DNA from: Hymenobacter latericoloratus
GTDB lineage: Bacteria > Bacteroidota > Bacteroidia > Cytophagales > Hymenobacteraceae
Assembly (NCBI RefSeq): GCF_014199535.1
Contig: NZ_JACHNV010000002.1
Span: 496,001-560,000 of the forward strand
Reading direction: 5' to 3'
DNA: 64,000 bases
A program made the position numbers and the translations under genes. The notes beneath the pieces are model-generated. The model was not told where the DNA came from. It made no database searches and worked only from the letters and a program-made list of their open reading frames with translations. Positions 41,538-50,800 of the stretch are shown here, piece by piece (positions within the stretch are counted from its first letter, which is position 1; each line of letters opens with the position of its first letter).

Positions 41538-43550
41538 ATGAAGCATCTTCTACTCCCCGCCTCTCTTCTGTTAGCCGCTACCCCCGTGGCGCTGGCACAA
41601 ACTCCGGTAACACCAGCAGACTTCACGGCTACGGACAGTACCCAGGCGCTGCCGGAGGTGGCCGTAACCTACCGCGCTGGCAGCCGCACGCCAGTTACGT
41701 TTCTGAACCTGAGCGGGCGGGAGCTAGCGGCCCGCAGTGTGGGTCAGGAGCCTTCTTTCCTGCTAACTCAAACGCCAGGCGTCACGGCCTATTCCGATGC
41801 CGGCAGCACCCAGGGTTACGCTTACTTCCGCCTGCGCGGCATCGACCAGACCCGCATCAATACCACCTTGGATGGGGTGCCGCTCAATGAGCCCGAGGAC
41901 CAAGGGGCCTATTTCTCGAACTACCCCGACCTGTTCAACTCCCTAAGCAGTGTGCAGATCCAACGGGGGGTAGGCACTACCCAAAACGGCGTGGCCAGCT
42001 ACGGTGGCAGCATTCAGCTGTTCTCTCCCTCGTTGCTCGACTCAGCCCGCACGACGTTGGGCGGGGGCTACGGCTCATTTGGAAGCTACCGGGCTTTTGG
42101 CGAGTACGCCAGCGGACGGCGAGGACGGACGGCCTTATATGCTCGGGCCTCCCACCTGCACTCCGATGGCTATAAGGAACGCTCGGCCAATACCTCGCAG
42201 TCGGTGTATGTTAGTGGAGGGCTGTTTTATGAGAAAACCAGTTGGAAACTGAGTGTGCTGGCCGGGCAGCAGCGTAACCAACTGGCCTGGCTGCCCGTGC
42301 CCGACTCGGTGCTGCGCCGCAACCGCCGGGCCAACGCCAACGGAGCCGAAAACGACCGGTTTCAGCAGGCCCTGGTGCAGCTCCAGAACCGGTGGCTGGT
42401 GGGTAGCCGCTCGGAGGTGAATACCAGTGTGTACGCCTCAAGCCTGCGCGGGGGCTACGATTTCGACCTGAATACCTTCCTGGGCCTGCCGCCCACCACG
42501 GAGCTGTACCGCTACGATTTCCGCTCGGGCCTGCTCGGGGCCTTCAGCACCTATACCTACCGCACCGACCAGCTAACCTGGACCAGCGGCCTGCACCTGA
42601 GCACCTACAAGCGCCGCCACCTGGGTAGCGAGCAAACCGCCGGAGAGCTGTACCGCAATACGGGCTACAAGCGCGAGGGCAGCGTATTCAGTAAAGTTGA
42701 GTACCAGTTGGGCCGCCTTACCCTGTTCGGGGATGTGCAGGGCCGGGCCGTTTCATTCCGCTACGCCGGCAGCGTGCCGCTGGAAACCCTGGAGTGGCGC
42801 TTCTTGAACCCTAAAGTGGGCGCCAGTGTGGCCGTGGGCCAGGGTACCACCCTATATTACACCCTGGGCCGCACCGGTCGGGAGCCTACTCGCAATGACT
42901 TGTTCGGGGGCAACGATGACCTGCTGGCCGACAGCACCGGCCAACCTCTGCTCAGTAGCACCCGCGCCGAGTACGTGAATGACCACGAGCTGGGAATCCG
43001 GTACCGGAGCGCTACTTTGGAGGCGAGCTTGAACGCCTACTACATGGATTTTCAGAACGAAATCGTGCTGAATGGGCAGTTGGGGCCGAACGGATTGGCG
43101 CTGACGGATAACGTGGAAAGCAGCCGCCGGACCGGGCTGGAGGCCACCGTGCGCTGGCAGCCGCTGCCTCGCCTCACACTTACCAACAACTCGGCTTTCA
43201 ACCGCAGCCGCATCCGGGAGCAGGAGCAGTCCTTCCGGCCTATTCTGACCCCGGCGCTGCTTATTAATCAGGAAGCTACCTACCAAACCGGGCGCTGGTT
43301 GCTGGGGGTAGCAGGCCGCTACCAAAGCCGCTCCTACCTCGATTTCGCCAACTCCGCCGCCATCAGCGGGTACGCTCTGCTGAATGCGCGGGTGCAGTAC
43401 GCCCGGCCCCGCTGGGAGGTAACCCTGTTCGGGAACAACCTCACCAACACCCGCTACTTTAACAACGGCACGGTAGAGCCCGATGGCACCCGCAAGTATT
43501 TCGTGCAGGCTCCGGCCAACTTCTACCTCGATGTGCGCCTGCATATCTGA
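41538..43550 (+). CDS. TonB-dependent outer-membrane receptor
   Basis: The 670 residues have a signal peptide (ends VALA at about 20). A plug domain follows (about 45-180; VGQEPSFLLTQTPGVTAYSD, RLRGIDQTRINTTLDGVPLNEPE, GVASYGGSIQL). The rest is a 22-strand-type barrel that ends with RYFNNGTVEPDGTRKYFVQAPANFYLDVRLHI. No carboxypeptidase-like extension of the SusC type is present, so it imports a small ligand. The NadR-type gene lies 83 bases downstream in the same direction, which suggests a nicotinamide-riboside-like or other pyridine ligand. This is inference. Confidence 0.93.
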   Translation: MKHLLLPASLLLAATPVALAQTPVTPADFTATDSTQALPEVAVTYRAGSRTPVTFLNLSGRELAARSVGQEPSFLLTQTPGVTAYSDAGSTQGYAYFRLRGIDQTRINTTLDGVPLNEPEDQGAYFSNYPDLFNSLSSVQIQRGVGTTQNGVASYGGSIQLFSPSLLDSARTTLGGGYGSFGSYRAFGEYASGRRGRTALYARASHLHSDGYKERSANTSQSVYVSGGLFYEKTSWKLSVLAGQQRNQLAWLPVPDSVLRRNRRANANGAENDRFQQALVQLQNRWLVGSRSEVNTSVYASSLRGGYDFDLNTFLGLPPTTELYRYDFRSGLLGAFSTYTYRTDQLTWTSGLHLSTYKRRHLGSEQTAGELYRNTGYKREGSVFSKVEYQLGRLTLFGDVQGRAVSFRYAGSVPLETLEWRFLNPKVGASVAVGQGTTLYYTLGRTGREPTRNDLFGGNDDLLADSTGQPLLSSTRAEYVNDHELGIRYRSATLEASLNAYYMDFQNEIVLNGQLGPNGLALTDNVESSRRTGLEATVRWQPLPRLTLTNNSAFNRSRIREQEQSFRPILTPALLINQEATYQTGRWLLGVAGRYQSRSYLDFANSAAISGYALLNARVQYARPRWEVTLFGNNLTNTRYFNNGTVEPDGTRKYFVQAPANFYLDVRLHI

Positions 43551-43633
43551 GCCCCTGGCAAACTGTACTACAAGGCTAGGCACTTTACTTACTTCGGGAG
43601 GGTAGGGGCGCGTAGCTTCCTGCCCCGGCACCT

Positions 43634-44626
43634 ATGACGCACGCATTCGTATTCGGAAAATTTCTCCCCTTTCACCAGGGGCACGCCGCCCTCATTGACT
43701 TTGCCCGCCGCCACTGCGACTACCTGACGGTGCTGGTGTGCGCCAGCAACCACGAAACCCTGCCCGGCACGCTGCGTGCCCAGTGGATACAGGACACCTA
43801 TGCGCACTGCCCCGAGGTAAGCGTGCAAGTACTGGACTACCGTGAGGAGGAATTACCGAATACCTCAGTTTCTTCCGAGGCCGTGGCCCACGTCTGGGCC
43901 GATACATTTCGGGAGGTAGTACCTGGAGTTTCGCTGGTAGTCACCTCCGAGCCGTATGGGGCGCTGGTAGCCGCCCGCATGGGCATTCGGCATCTTGATT
44001 TTGATAGGGTACGGGCGCAGGTGCCGGTATCGGCTACGGCTATCCGGCAGGGGATGCGGGCGCAGTGGTCCTACCTGCCCGCGGCGGTGCAATCCTACTA
44101 CCGGCGTACGGTAGCTATTCTGGGCACTGAATCGACGGGCAAAACCACCCTGACCGAGCAACTGGCCGCGCATTTCGGAGCCAGTTTCGTGACGGAAGCC
44201 GGCCGCGACCTGATTTCGGACTCCACCAGCTTCAATCGGGCCGATCTGCTACTTGTGGCCGACGAGCACGCCCGGCGCATTGCCGCTGCCCGCACCACGG
44301 CCGGGCCTTTGCTGCTGCTGGATACCGACATTCACATCACCCAGTCTTACGCGCAACTAACACAAGGCGCCTACCTCCCGGTACCCGCCGAAACCTACGT
44401 CCGCAACCGCGCCGACCTCTACCTCTACCTGCTGCCCGATGTACCCTTCGTGCAGGACGGCACCCGCCTGCCCGCCGCCGAGCGCCTCCACCTCGACGAA
44501 ATTCACCGCCAAACGCTGTCCGACTTTGGTATCGAATACAAGGAAATTGGCGGCGACTGGCCCGCACGGTTCCAGCAGGCAGTGGCCCTAATAGAGGAGA
44601 TGCTGCGCGCAGCCGGCACGCTATGA
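43634..44626 (+). CDS. nadR: NadR-type nicotinamide-nucleotide adenylyltransferase and ribosylnicotinamide kinase
   Basis: The enzyme phosphorylates nicotinamide riboside and adenylates NMN to NAD. The 330 residues have an N-terminal nucleotidyltransferase domain (VFGKFLPFHQGHAAL with the HxGH motif, VSATAIRQG at about 137-145). A kinase domain starts at the P-loop GTESTGKTT (164-172). No DNA-binding domain precedes them, so it is an enzyme and not the enteric repressor form. It follows a TonB receptor, but no pnuC gene was recognised nearby. Its last six bases overlap the converging gene. Confidence 0.93.
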   Translation: MTHAFVFGKFLPFHQGHAALIDFARRHCDYLTVLVCASNHETLPGTLRAQWIQDTYAHCPEVSVQVLDYREEELPNTSVSSEAVAHVWADTFREVVPGVSLVVTSEPYGALVAARMGIRHLDFDRVRAQVPVSATAIRQGMRAQWSYLPAAVQSYYRRTVAILGTESTGKTTLTEQLAAHFGASFVTEAGRDLISDSTSFNRADLLLVADEHARRIAAARTTAGPLLLLDTDIHITQSYAQLTQGAYLPVPAETYVRNRADLYLYLLPDVPFVQDGTRLPAAERLHLDEIHRQTLSDFGIEYKEIGGDWPARFQQAVALIEEMLRAAGTL

Positions 44627-45031
44627 GGCAGCTACCGTTTCGGCCCGCGCTTCCCGGGGCTTCTGCACCAGGTAGTAGTACAGTAAAATCAGTAAGCCCG
44701 CGAGGAAGGGGAGCAGGGCTAGGTGCTTGCCCGTGGCACCGCCGCCTAGCTGCACCGTATCAAAGCCCACAAACTCGCTGATCATCCAGTAGGAGTTAGC
44801 CGAAATCCAGAACACAATGGCCAGGTTATGGGCCAGCTCGGCCTTGATGCTACGAGTGCGCCAAGTGATAAGCACGGCAATGAGCAGGGTAGGAAAAACC
44901 ATAAGAATGCCCAGGGGTTTCCACACCATGCACCAGCCGATATCCTTGAGCAGCCAGAACAGGATGTGCAGGTTCTCCATGCGGCGGTACGGAGCCGGGA
45001 TGGTATATAAGTGGTCGTTGGGCTGACTCAT
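44621..45031 (-). CDS. Conserved small membrane protein, unknown function
   Basis: The 136 residues have about four hydrophobic segments, with polar loops rich in Trp (FWLLKDIGWCMVWKPLGI, IVFWISANSYWMISEF). The C-terminal tail (QKPREARAETVAAS) is cytoplasmic by charge. It is not PnuC: it lacks that family's length and helix number. It ends six bases inside nadR tail-to-tail, so both messages would be antisense to each other at the 3' ends. An alternative start is the ATG at 44980. Confidence 0.75.
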   Translation of the reverse strand: MSQPNDHLYTIPAPYRRMENLHILFWLLKDIGWCMVWKPLGILMVFPTLLIAVLITWRTRSIKAELAHNLAIVFWISANSYWMISEFVGFDTVQLGGGATGKHLALLPFLAGLLILLYYYLVQKPREARAETVAAS

Positions 45032-45180
45032 GGGGGTAGGGAAAGCACGAAGATAACTTGAGCCTACGGGTCAGGAAAGCTGAAAATCGGCTAGGTTGCC
45101 ACGACCAAGGCAGGCACGCGGCTTTTTTCGCGCTGCTGCGTATGAGGTCCTGATTTCAGTTGTACACGTAAGTTCTTTTT

Positions 45181-45867
45181 ATGCCCGATGCTTTTCGGAA
45201 AGTAGCCAAAGGAGCCGCCTACGTAGGCGGTGGAGTAGTGGGGGCGCTGGCCCTGTACCTGGCCGCCGCGGTGGGCCTTTCTGCTGTTCCCGTTGGTCGC
45301 CGCAACTCGCCCGAAACCGGCGAAATTGAAGCCTACATCCTCTCCAACGGCGTGCATACCGACGTGGTAGTGCCCGTACGAACCGACCAGATGGACTGGA
45401 CTCAGCTGGTTTCCTACTCCGATACACCTGCCATGGACACCACCCGCAGCTACGTGGGGTTTGGCTGGGGCGACAAGGGCTTCTATCTGAACACGCCCAC
45501 CTGGGCCGAGCTAAAGCCCAGCACCGCCGTAAAAGCCATGTTCTGGCTGAGCACTACGGCCATGCACGCTACCTTCCACCACGAGCCCCAACCCGGCCCC
45601 GACTGCGTGAAAGTGCTGCTGACCCGCGCCGAGTACGCCCGCCTGATTAGCTTCATCAAAAAGAGCTTCGACTACGACGCCCGCGGCCGGACGGAGCTCA
45701 TTGGGGGCTACAGCTACGGGCAGCACGATGCCTTTTACGAGGCCACGCGCACTTACAACCTGTTCTATACCTGCAACACCTGGGCCAACGACGCCCTGAA
45801 GGTATCGGGGCAGAAAGCAGCCCTCTGGACGCCTTTCGATTTTGGCATCTTCTGGCAATACCGCTAG
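45181..45867 (+). CDS. TIGR02117 / DUF2459 family protein
   Basis: The 228 residues have one N-terminal membrane segment (about 12-35) and a soluble domain. Its motifs are ILSNGVHTDVVVPV, SYVGFGWGDKGFYLNTPTW, HPTFHH-like HATFHHEPQ, and CNTWANDALKVSG near the end. These fit the DUF2459 (TIGR02117) family, whose function is unknown. Conserved His, Cys and Asn in these motifs suggest a hydrolase, but this is unproven. Confidence 0.85.
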   Translation: MPDAFRKVAKGAAYVGGGVVGALALYLAAAVGLSAVPVGRRNSPETGEIEAYILSNGVHTDVVVPVRTDQMDWTQLVSYSDTPAMDTTRSYVGFGWGDKGFYLNTPTWAELKPSTAVKAMFWLSTTAMHATFHHEPQPGPDCVKVLLTRAEYARLISFIKKSFDYDARGRTELIGGYSYGQHDAFYEATRTYNLFYTCNTWANDALKVSGQKAALWTPFDFGIFWQYR

Positions 45868-45931
45868 CAGCTTAAGGGCCGGAGTTCTAGGCTTAATGCT
45901 TCTGCTCGCAGCAGGCTGAAGCCTGGAAAAG

Positions 45932-45970
45932 AAAAACCCGGCTGGTTTCGCGCGGAGCGACACAGCCGGG
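45932..45970 (-). terminator. Terminator after the small minus-strand gene
   Basis: CCCGGCTG (45937-45944) pairs with CAGCCGGG (45963-45970). On the minus strand the stem is followed by TTTTT. It lies 28 bases after the stop at 45998 and also follows the converging TIGR02117 gene. Confidence 0.75.
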
Positions 45971-45997
45971 AGTGGAGGGTGGAAAGGATGAAGGCAG

Positions 45998-46246
45998 CTA
46001 GTTCAGCCACACTTGGGCCACCGTTTCGAAGCGGTGGCGGGCAAAAGCCCCGTAGGGGCGCTCGGCGTAGAAGCCCAGCACATGCACCTGCACCTCGCCG
46101 CTACGGGCATTGCGGCGCATCTGGATGGGGTACACCTGGCCGGTAACGGGCCAGTCTCCGATGTGGTCGGCGGGGCGGCGGCTGGCATCAACGCAGCGAG
46201 CATATTGCTGCACGGGAAGCGGGACAGGAAGCTTTACTTTCGACAT
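45998..46246 (-). CDS. Small protein of unknown function
   Basis: The 82-residue product begins MSKVKLPVPLPVQQYARCVD and has no signal peptide or membrane segment. It reads as a compact beta fold (YPIQMRRNARSGEVQVHVLGFYAE). No family is recognised. A perfect -7 box (TATCTTTG at 46257-46250 on the minus strand) ends only three bases before the ATG, so transcription probably starts at or near the first codon. A terminator follows. Confidence 0.7.
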   Translation of the reverse strand: MSKVKLPVPLPVQQYARCVDASRRPADHIGDWPVTGQVYPIQMRRNARSGEVQVHVLGFYAERPYGAFARHRFETVAQVWLN

Positions 46247-46257
46247 ATCCAAAGATA

Positions 46258-46658
46258 AGAATATTGACGTTAATAAGCTAAAAATGTTGGGCGTATTTTT
46301 CAGATGTGATATTATGTATTTTATGCCGTAAAAGTTGTGATAATGGGCTTTGGTATATAAAATAATTAAGTTGACGTTTAGGGGTTATATACTGTTGAGT
46401 TAGAGCCTGAGCGCATTTAATTTGCTAATAATATTAGTTTATTGCGGCAGTAAAAGGTTAGGGGGTAAGCAGGATTTGAGCGGACAGCCAACGACTGCTG
46501 TGCTTCGCTCTTTGCCATCAGCACCCCGCAAGACTGAGTAGGCGTCTTCGTGATCTGAATTGTGGGAATAGTAGCAGGCATTGCGTATCTAGCTGCCGGA
46601 TTGCCCCGGAAGCGGGCTGCTGATCTTATCGTAGCTTTTACCATATCACCTTCGTTTC
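46258..46658 (+). other. AT-rich gene-free region
   Basis: About 400 bases with no convincing gene. The stretch from about 46260 to 46450 is clearly AT-rich compared with its surroundings and contains a short dyad, CTAATA/TATTAG, near 46427. It may be a remnant of transferred DNA or a regulatory region for the lipoprotein gene that follows. Confidence 0.5.
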
Positions 46659-47162
46659 ATGCGTATCGCTTGCTTGTTCTACTCCGGCGTTCTTATAACA
46701 GCCCTGGGCCTGGGGTCGTGCAAAGACCCCAAAGAGCAGGAGCCGGCGCCGGCTCCCAATACCGTTTCCTATAAGCTGAATGGGGTGAAGCGTGCAGGAA
46801 CCGCCCGGGCCACGCGTACGCCCATCACCATAACTGACCAATCGGGCTCCTATGCGGGCGAACGGCTGACGCTGCGGTTTACCTGTGCCTACGGCTCTAA
46901 AGGCCTCAAAACGGAGTACGTGACTATCAGCTTTATGAAGGCCGCCACGGCGCCCGACGATGACTTCCGGGTTATGTTTACGCCGGCTATTGACCTGGCT
47001 GCCGATGGAGGCACGGTCAACTACGTCACGAATACGCGGCTCCACGTGAGAAAAATCAGCACTGGGGGCTTTTCCGGTACTTTTTCGGGCGAGCTGCCTG
47101 CTGCTACTGGCCGGCCCGCCAGTGCCTTCACGGAGGGCGTCTTCACCGACGTGCACCCCTAG
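46659..47162 (+). CDS. Lipoprotein of unknown function
   Basis: The 167 residues begin with a lipoprotein signal (lipobox LGLGSC, Cys 21), then a Pro/Ala/Glu linker. A beta-rich domain follows (VSYKLNGVKRAGTARAT, FRVMFTPAIDLA, GGFSGTFSGEL) that ends with EGVFTDVHP. This ending is reminiscent of small Bacteroidetes lipoproteins, but no named family is claimed. Confidence 0.8.
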   Translation: MRIACLFYSGVLITALGLGSCKDPKEQEPAPAPNTVSYKLNGVKRAGTARATRTPITITDQSGSYAGERLTLRFTCAYGSKGLKTEYVTISFMKAATAPDDDFRVMFTPAIDLAADGGTVNYVTNTRLHVRKISTGGFSGTFSGELPAATGRPASAFTEGVFTDVHP

Positions 47163-47321
47163 GAGAACCTACCGCGGCTGCCCACCCCGCGTGCTACTTG
47201 CAATCCGGCAGCAAGGCAACGCCTCTGCCGGGCCTGGAGGCACTGCCAAGGCTCAACCACTAGGACAGTAAGCTACGAAAGGCGAAGCTGGCACCGTAGC
47301 TAACGGAAAACTTCCCTGGGG

Positions 47322-50162
47322 TTAAGGCTGCCGCACCACCCGCCGGGTAACGGTGCCACCAGCCGTGCCTATCTGAATCAGGTACACCCCTGCCGGGTAG
47401 GCGCTTAAATCGAGTGGGATGCTGGGGCCGGTGGGCACACTGCGCACCTGGAGCTCCTGCCCCAGCGCCGAGAGTACCCGTACCGTAGCCGCCCCCGCGG
47501 GCAGCTCCACCAGCAAGCGGCCGGTAGTGGGGTTAGGATAGAGAGCTACCTCCAGGGCCCGGGCCGTACGCACGGGCAGAACCTGCTGGTAGCGGGTAGC
47601 GGCAGCATCGGCGGCGGCTTGCAACTGGGGGAATGAGGGTGCTGCCAGCACGGCAAAAGCTACCACCGCTGAGTCGGCAGGGGCGAGGCGGACGAACGTG
47701 GCGCCTACCACCTGCGAGGCATCGGTGCCGACCGGTAACCCGCTGGTTTGCTGGCTGGTGCCGCTGTTCAGCGTCAGTAGTTTCTCGGCGGCGCTGAAGC
47801 CATCGGCCAGGCGCACGGCGGTACCGGCGGGTGCCTGGTTGTCAATGGAATAAACGCTGGCCTGCCCGCCCGAGAGGTGCCGCACCCCGGCGTAAAGGGT
47901 GGGTTTGGCCGGATCGTAGAGGTAGCCCAGGTGGCGGGCTGCGTCCCAGGTGGCCGTATTGCGAGCCGGCTCGCCGGGCAAATCCCAGTCCATGTACAAG
48001 CCCACGTGCAGGGGCCTGAGCGTGTCGGTTGTAAGATTCGTGAGGGTGTAAGTCAGCACCACGTAGTCGCGGTGCGGAGCGGCGGCCCAGGCGTAGCCCC
48101 GCTGCCGCACCCGCACGCCCACGGAGCGCCCGTTGGTAAGGCCGGGCAGCGAGTCTTGTAGCACCCCGTAGGCTTCCTGGTCGGCCCGCAGAGGTTGGGT
48201 CCGCATGCTGGCGCGAACCAGCGCGGAGAAATCCTGGTCGGCGCCGCGCCGGTCGTTGCGCACGTTGTCAGCTACGCGAGCTGTGGGCGTAGCAATCAGC
48301 AACCCTCCTTCGGCCAGCAGCGGCGCGCTGCCCCGGTAGCTGACGCCCTCGCCCACCTCGGAGCCCAGGCCATCATACCCCAGGTTGCCGCGGCTGGTAA
48401 GGGTAAGGTGTAGGTTGTTGGCATCCAGCACCACGTAGTCGGGGTTGAGGATGAGAGTTTCGTACTGGTCCTCCTGGTAGCCCGTGGTGGCATCCTGCAA
48501 GCGGTAGCGGAGTACAGCGCGGGTATTGAGGGGCACAGCAGCGGCCACGGCCAGCCGGAACGGAGCCCTGGCGTTGCTGCGCTGGGCCAGCGTGGCCAGC
48601 GCCCCCACTTCAAACGCACCCTGGCGCACGGTAATGTACGGCGAAAGCGAGGTAAGCGTAACCGTCAGGTTCATGACGGGGCGGAGCAGGTTCTGGACTG
48701 TTACGGCCAGCTGCAGGGTATCCTGGAGGGCATAGGCGCGGCGGGCGGGCGCGGTGGTGCGGCTGATTACCCGCGCCGACTGCTGGGAGGTTTCCGTGAG
48801 GGCGCGCAGCACATTGAGGCGGCCCGACCCAATGCGGCCCGCGTAGGCCACGTTGCCGGGCAGGGCGTTGATGTTGTCGGTGGTGCGGCGCAGCTGGGCG
48901 GCAATCTGGGCGGCGTTGTACTGCGGAAAGTGCGTGCGCAAGAGCCCTGCCGCCCCCGACACCAGCGGCGCCGCAAACGATGAGCCGCCTACCCCCACGT
49001 AATCCGTATCCGTATCGCCCCAGGTAGTCAGGATGTTGATGCCTGGCGCCGAAAGATCAACGCGGCGGCTGTAGGTGGCATTGGAGCTGCGCTCATCTGA
49101 GGGCTGCAGGGTAGCCACGGACAACACGTGGTCGTAGCTGGCGGGAAAAAAATCCAGCTCGGCGGGCGTGTTGCCGGCGGCGGCCACTACCACCGCGTCG
49201 CGGTTTACGGCGGCGTAGGTAATTACGTCCTGCTCGAACTGGGAGCGGCTTCCTACCCCGCCCCACGACAGGTTGATGACCCGGCAGCCGTGGTCGGCGG
49301 CGTACACAATGGCCTCGTAGCCCCCAAAGCTACCGGTGGCAGTGTTGGGGTAAATCTTGAGGGGCATAAACCGGCACCGAAACCCGACGCCCGTAATACC
49401 CTTGCCGTTATCGGGGGCGGCGGCGGCGGCGCCGGCTACCAGAATGCCGTGCACGCTGCTGGGGTCCCGGGAGGGGTTGTTGTCGTTGTCCGCGAAGTCC
49501 CAGCCGTAGTAGTTATCCACGTAGCCATCCTGGTCATTATCAATGCCATCAAGTGGATCCCGGCGGTTAAGCTGCAGCTGGGTCTTCAGGTCTTCGTGGG
49601 TCAGGCGGGTGCCCCCGTCCACAATCCCGATAACCAGGCTGGTGTCGCCTTTGCTAATGTCCCAGGCGCGGTAAGCCCGAATGTTTTTCAGGTAATATTG
49701 CCCGTTGGTGAGGGTAGAGTCGGCCAGCGGATCATTGGGTTGGTACAGCATAGGGTAGCTGTACAGAGGCTCGGCGTACTCTACCGCCCCGGTTTTGCGC
49801 AGGGCCCGGCAGGCTTCTTCCACGGGCAGAGCAGCCGGCAGATCAGCCTGAAAAACCAGGCCCAGATTTACGGCGCCTAGCTGTTGGGAGCTGGGCGGGG
49901 AACTGAGCGGAAACTTAGGCCGCACGTTGCGGGCGTTCAGGCGGGCCAGGGCCGCGTTGAGGGCGGGCGTGCGGGTTTGCTCCGGAATGTTGCGCTGCTG
50001 CGCCGCCGCGGCCTTCAGCTTGAATACCAGCCGGCCCGGAATAATGGTTCTGGCCGTGGCCTCCGCGGCCGGGCTTTGCCCGTGGAGCGCGGCGGGCAGT
50101 AATACCAACCCAGTAATGCAGCAGCGGAAGAAAAAGCGCAGTAGGGATAGAGGCATACGCAA
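47322..50162 (-). CDS. Subtilisin-like S8 protease with T9SS type A sorting domain
   Basis: The 946 residues have a signal peptide (to about 29) and a pro-region (about 30-150). The S8 catalytic domain has Asp 182 (GIVDGGTRLTHE), His 238 (SSVHGILVAG), Asn 331 (AAAGN) and Ser 395 (GGSSFAAP). A beta-rich domain follows. The type A sorting domain (YPNPTTGRLLVELPAG...YPAGVYLIQI) directs export through T9SS. It is secreted or surface-attached and degrades external protein. The main substrates cannot be told. Confidence 0.95.
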   Translation of the reverse strand: MRMPLSLLRFFFRCCITGLVLLPAALHGQSPAAEATARTIIPGRLVFKLKAAAAQQRNIPEQTRTPALNAALARLNARNVRPKFPLSSPPSSQQLGAVNLGLVFQADLPAALPVEEACRALRKTGAVEYAEPLYSYPMLYQPNDPLADSTLTNGQYYLKNIRAYRAWDISKGDTSLVIGIVDGGTRLTHEDLKTQLQLNRRDPLDGIDNDQDGYVDNYYGWDFADNDNNPSRDPSSVHGILVAGAAAAAPDNGKGITGVGFRCRFMPLKIYPNTATGSFGGYEAIVYAADHGCRVINLSWGGVGSRSQFEQDVITYAAVNRDAVVVAAAGNTPAELDFFPASYDHVLSVATLQPSDERSSNATYSRRVDLSAPGINILTTWGDTDTDYVGVGGSSFAAPLVSGAAGLLRTHFPQYNAAQIAAQLRRTTDNINALPGNVAYAGRIGSGRLNVLRALTETSQQSARVISRTTAPARRAYALQDTLQLAVTVQNLLRPVMNLTVTLTSLSPYITVRQGAFEVGALATLAQRSNARAPFRLAVAAAVPLNTRAVLRYRLQDATTGYQEDQYETLILNPDYVVLDANNLHLTLTSRGNLGYDGLGSEVGEGVSYRGSAPLLAEGGLLIATPTARVADNVRNDRRGADQDFSALVRASMRTQPLRADQEAYGVLQDSLPGLTNGRSVGVRVRQRGYAWAAAPHRDYVVLTYTLTNLTTDTLRPLHVGLYMDWDLPGEPARNTATWDAARHLGYLYDPAKPTLYAGVRHLSGGQASVYSIDNQAPAGTAVRLADGFSAAEKLLTLNSGTSQQTSGLPVGTDASQVVGATFVRLAPADSAVVAFAVLAAPSFPQLQAAADAAATRYQQVLPVRTARALEVALYPNPTTGRLLVELPAGAATVRVLSALGQELQVRSVPTGPSIPLDLSAYPAGVYLIQIGTAGGTVTRRVVRQP

Positions 50163-50350
50163 CGAAAAAAACAGAATAACAACCCGGCCGTGCCCATGCT
50201 CAGGGCCGGGCTTGGTAAATTTAACTATTCCGAGCCAGCTCCCGGGTAGGCAGTGTCTGCTTTTCGATAAACAGCGGCTGCCGACCCCTGGGAACCTTGG
50301 TTTACCGCGCCGGCCGCGCTACCCGCTTCCCGGCCAGGCCCCGCCGCAAT

Positions 50351-50390
50351 AAAAAAAGGAAAGGCCGCCCGTATGTACTCAGGCGGCCTG
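50351..50390 (-). terminator. Terminator after the small lipoprotein gene
   Basis: AGGCCGCC (50362-50369) pairs with GGCGGCCT (50382-50389). On the minus strand a T-rich stretch (rc of AAAAAAAGGAA) follows. It lies 25 bases after the stop at 50415. Confidence 0.7.
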
Positions 50391-50414
50391 CGGAAGGCAT
50401 GGAGGGCGGCCGCC

Positions 50415-50675
50415 TTACCGGCCGCCCTTGCTGTACTTGTAGCGCTTGGGCGCATTCACCATCCGGAACTTGTGGGGGTTGTTCGAGTTCAGATCGATGC
50501 CCAGCCCGATGGGGCTGTGGTTGCGCTTAAATTGGGATTTGTCGTTGGAGCGCCGGCTTTTCTCCATGGAAACCGAGCGGTATTCCCGGGGCTTTTCCAT
50601 GGCGGTAGTATCCTGGGAGCAGGAGGCCGAGCCCAGTAGCAGGGCCAGGGCAGATAGGAGTAGTATAGGCTTCAT
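50415..50675 (-). CDS. Small basic lipoprotein
   Basis: The 86 residues start with a lipoprotein signal (LLLGSASCSQD, Cys 19). The mature part is strongly basic, with many Lys, Arg and Asn (RSNDKSQFKRNHSP, RMVNAPKRYKYSKGGR). It has no recognised domain. It sits alone between the S8 protease and the two-component genes, with its own terminator. Confidence 0.75.
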   Translation of the reverse strand: MKPILLLSALALLLGSASCSQDTTAMEKPREYRSVSMEKSRRSNDKSQFKRNHSPIGLGIDLNSNNPHKFRMVNAPKRYKYSKGGR

Positions 50676-50800
50676 GAGAGCAAAGGCTAGGAACGAAAAA
50701 ACGGACTGCCGCGGGGGCAGCTACCTGAGCCTGTGTACTATAAACGGCCCCAAAAGGATGCAGTCAGTCCGGAATAATCCTGAGTCTGGCCGCGCGCCGC

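Noticed and set aside
44621..45031. Candidate PnuC transporter next to nadR
   Set aside because: Too short, with about four helices, and lacks the PnuC pattern, although the context would suit it.
46417..46644. Minus-strand frame of 75 codons in the AT-rich region
   Set aside because: No signal, motif or start context, and composition does not look coding.
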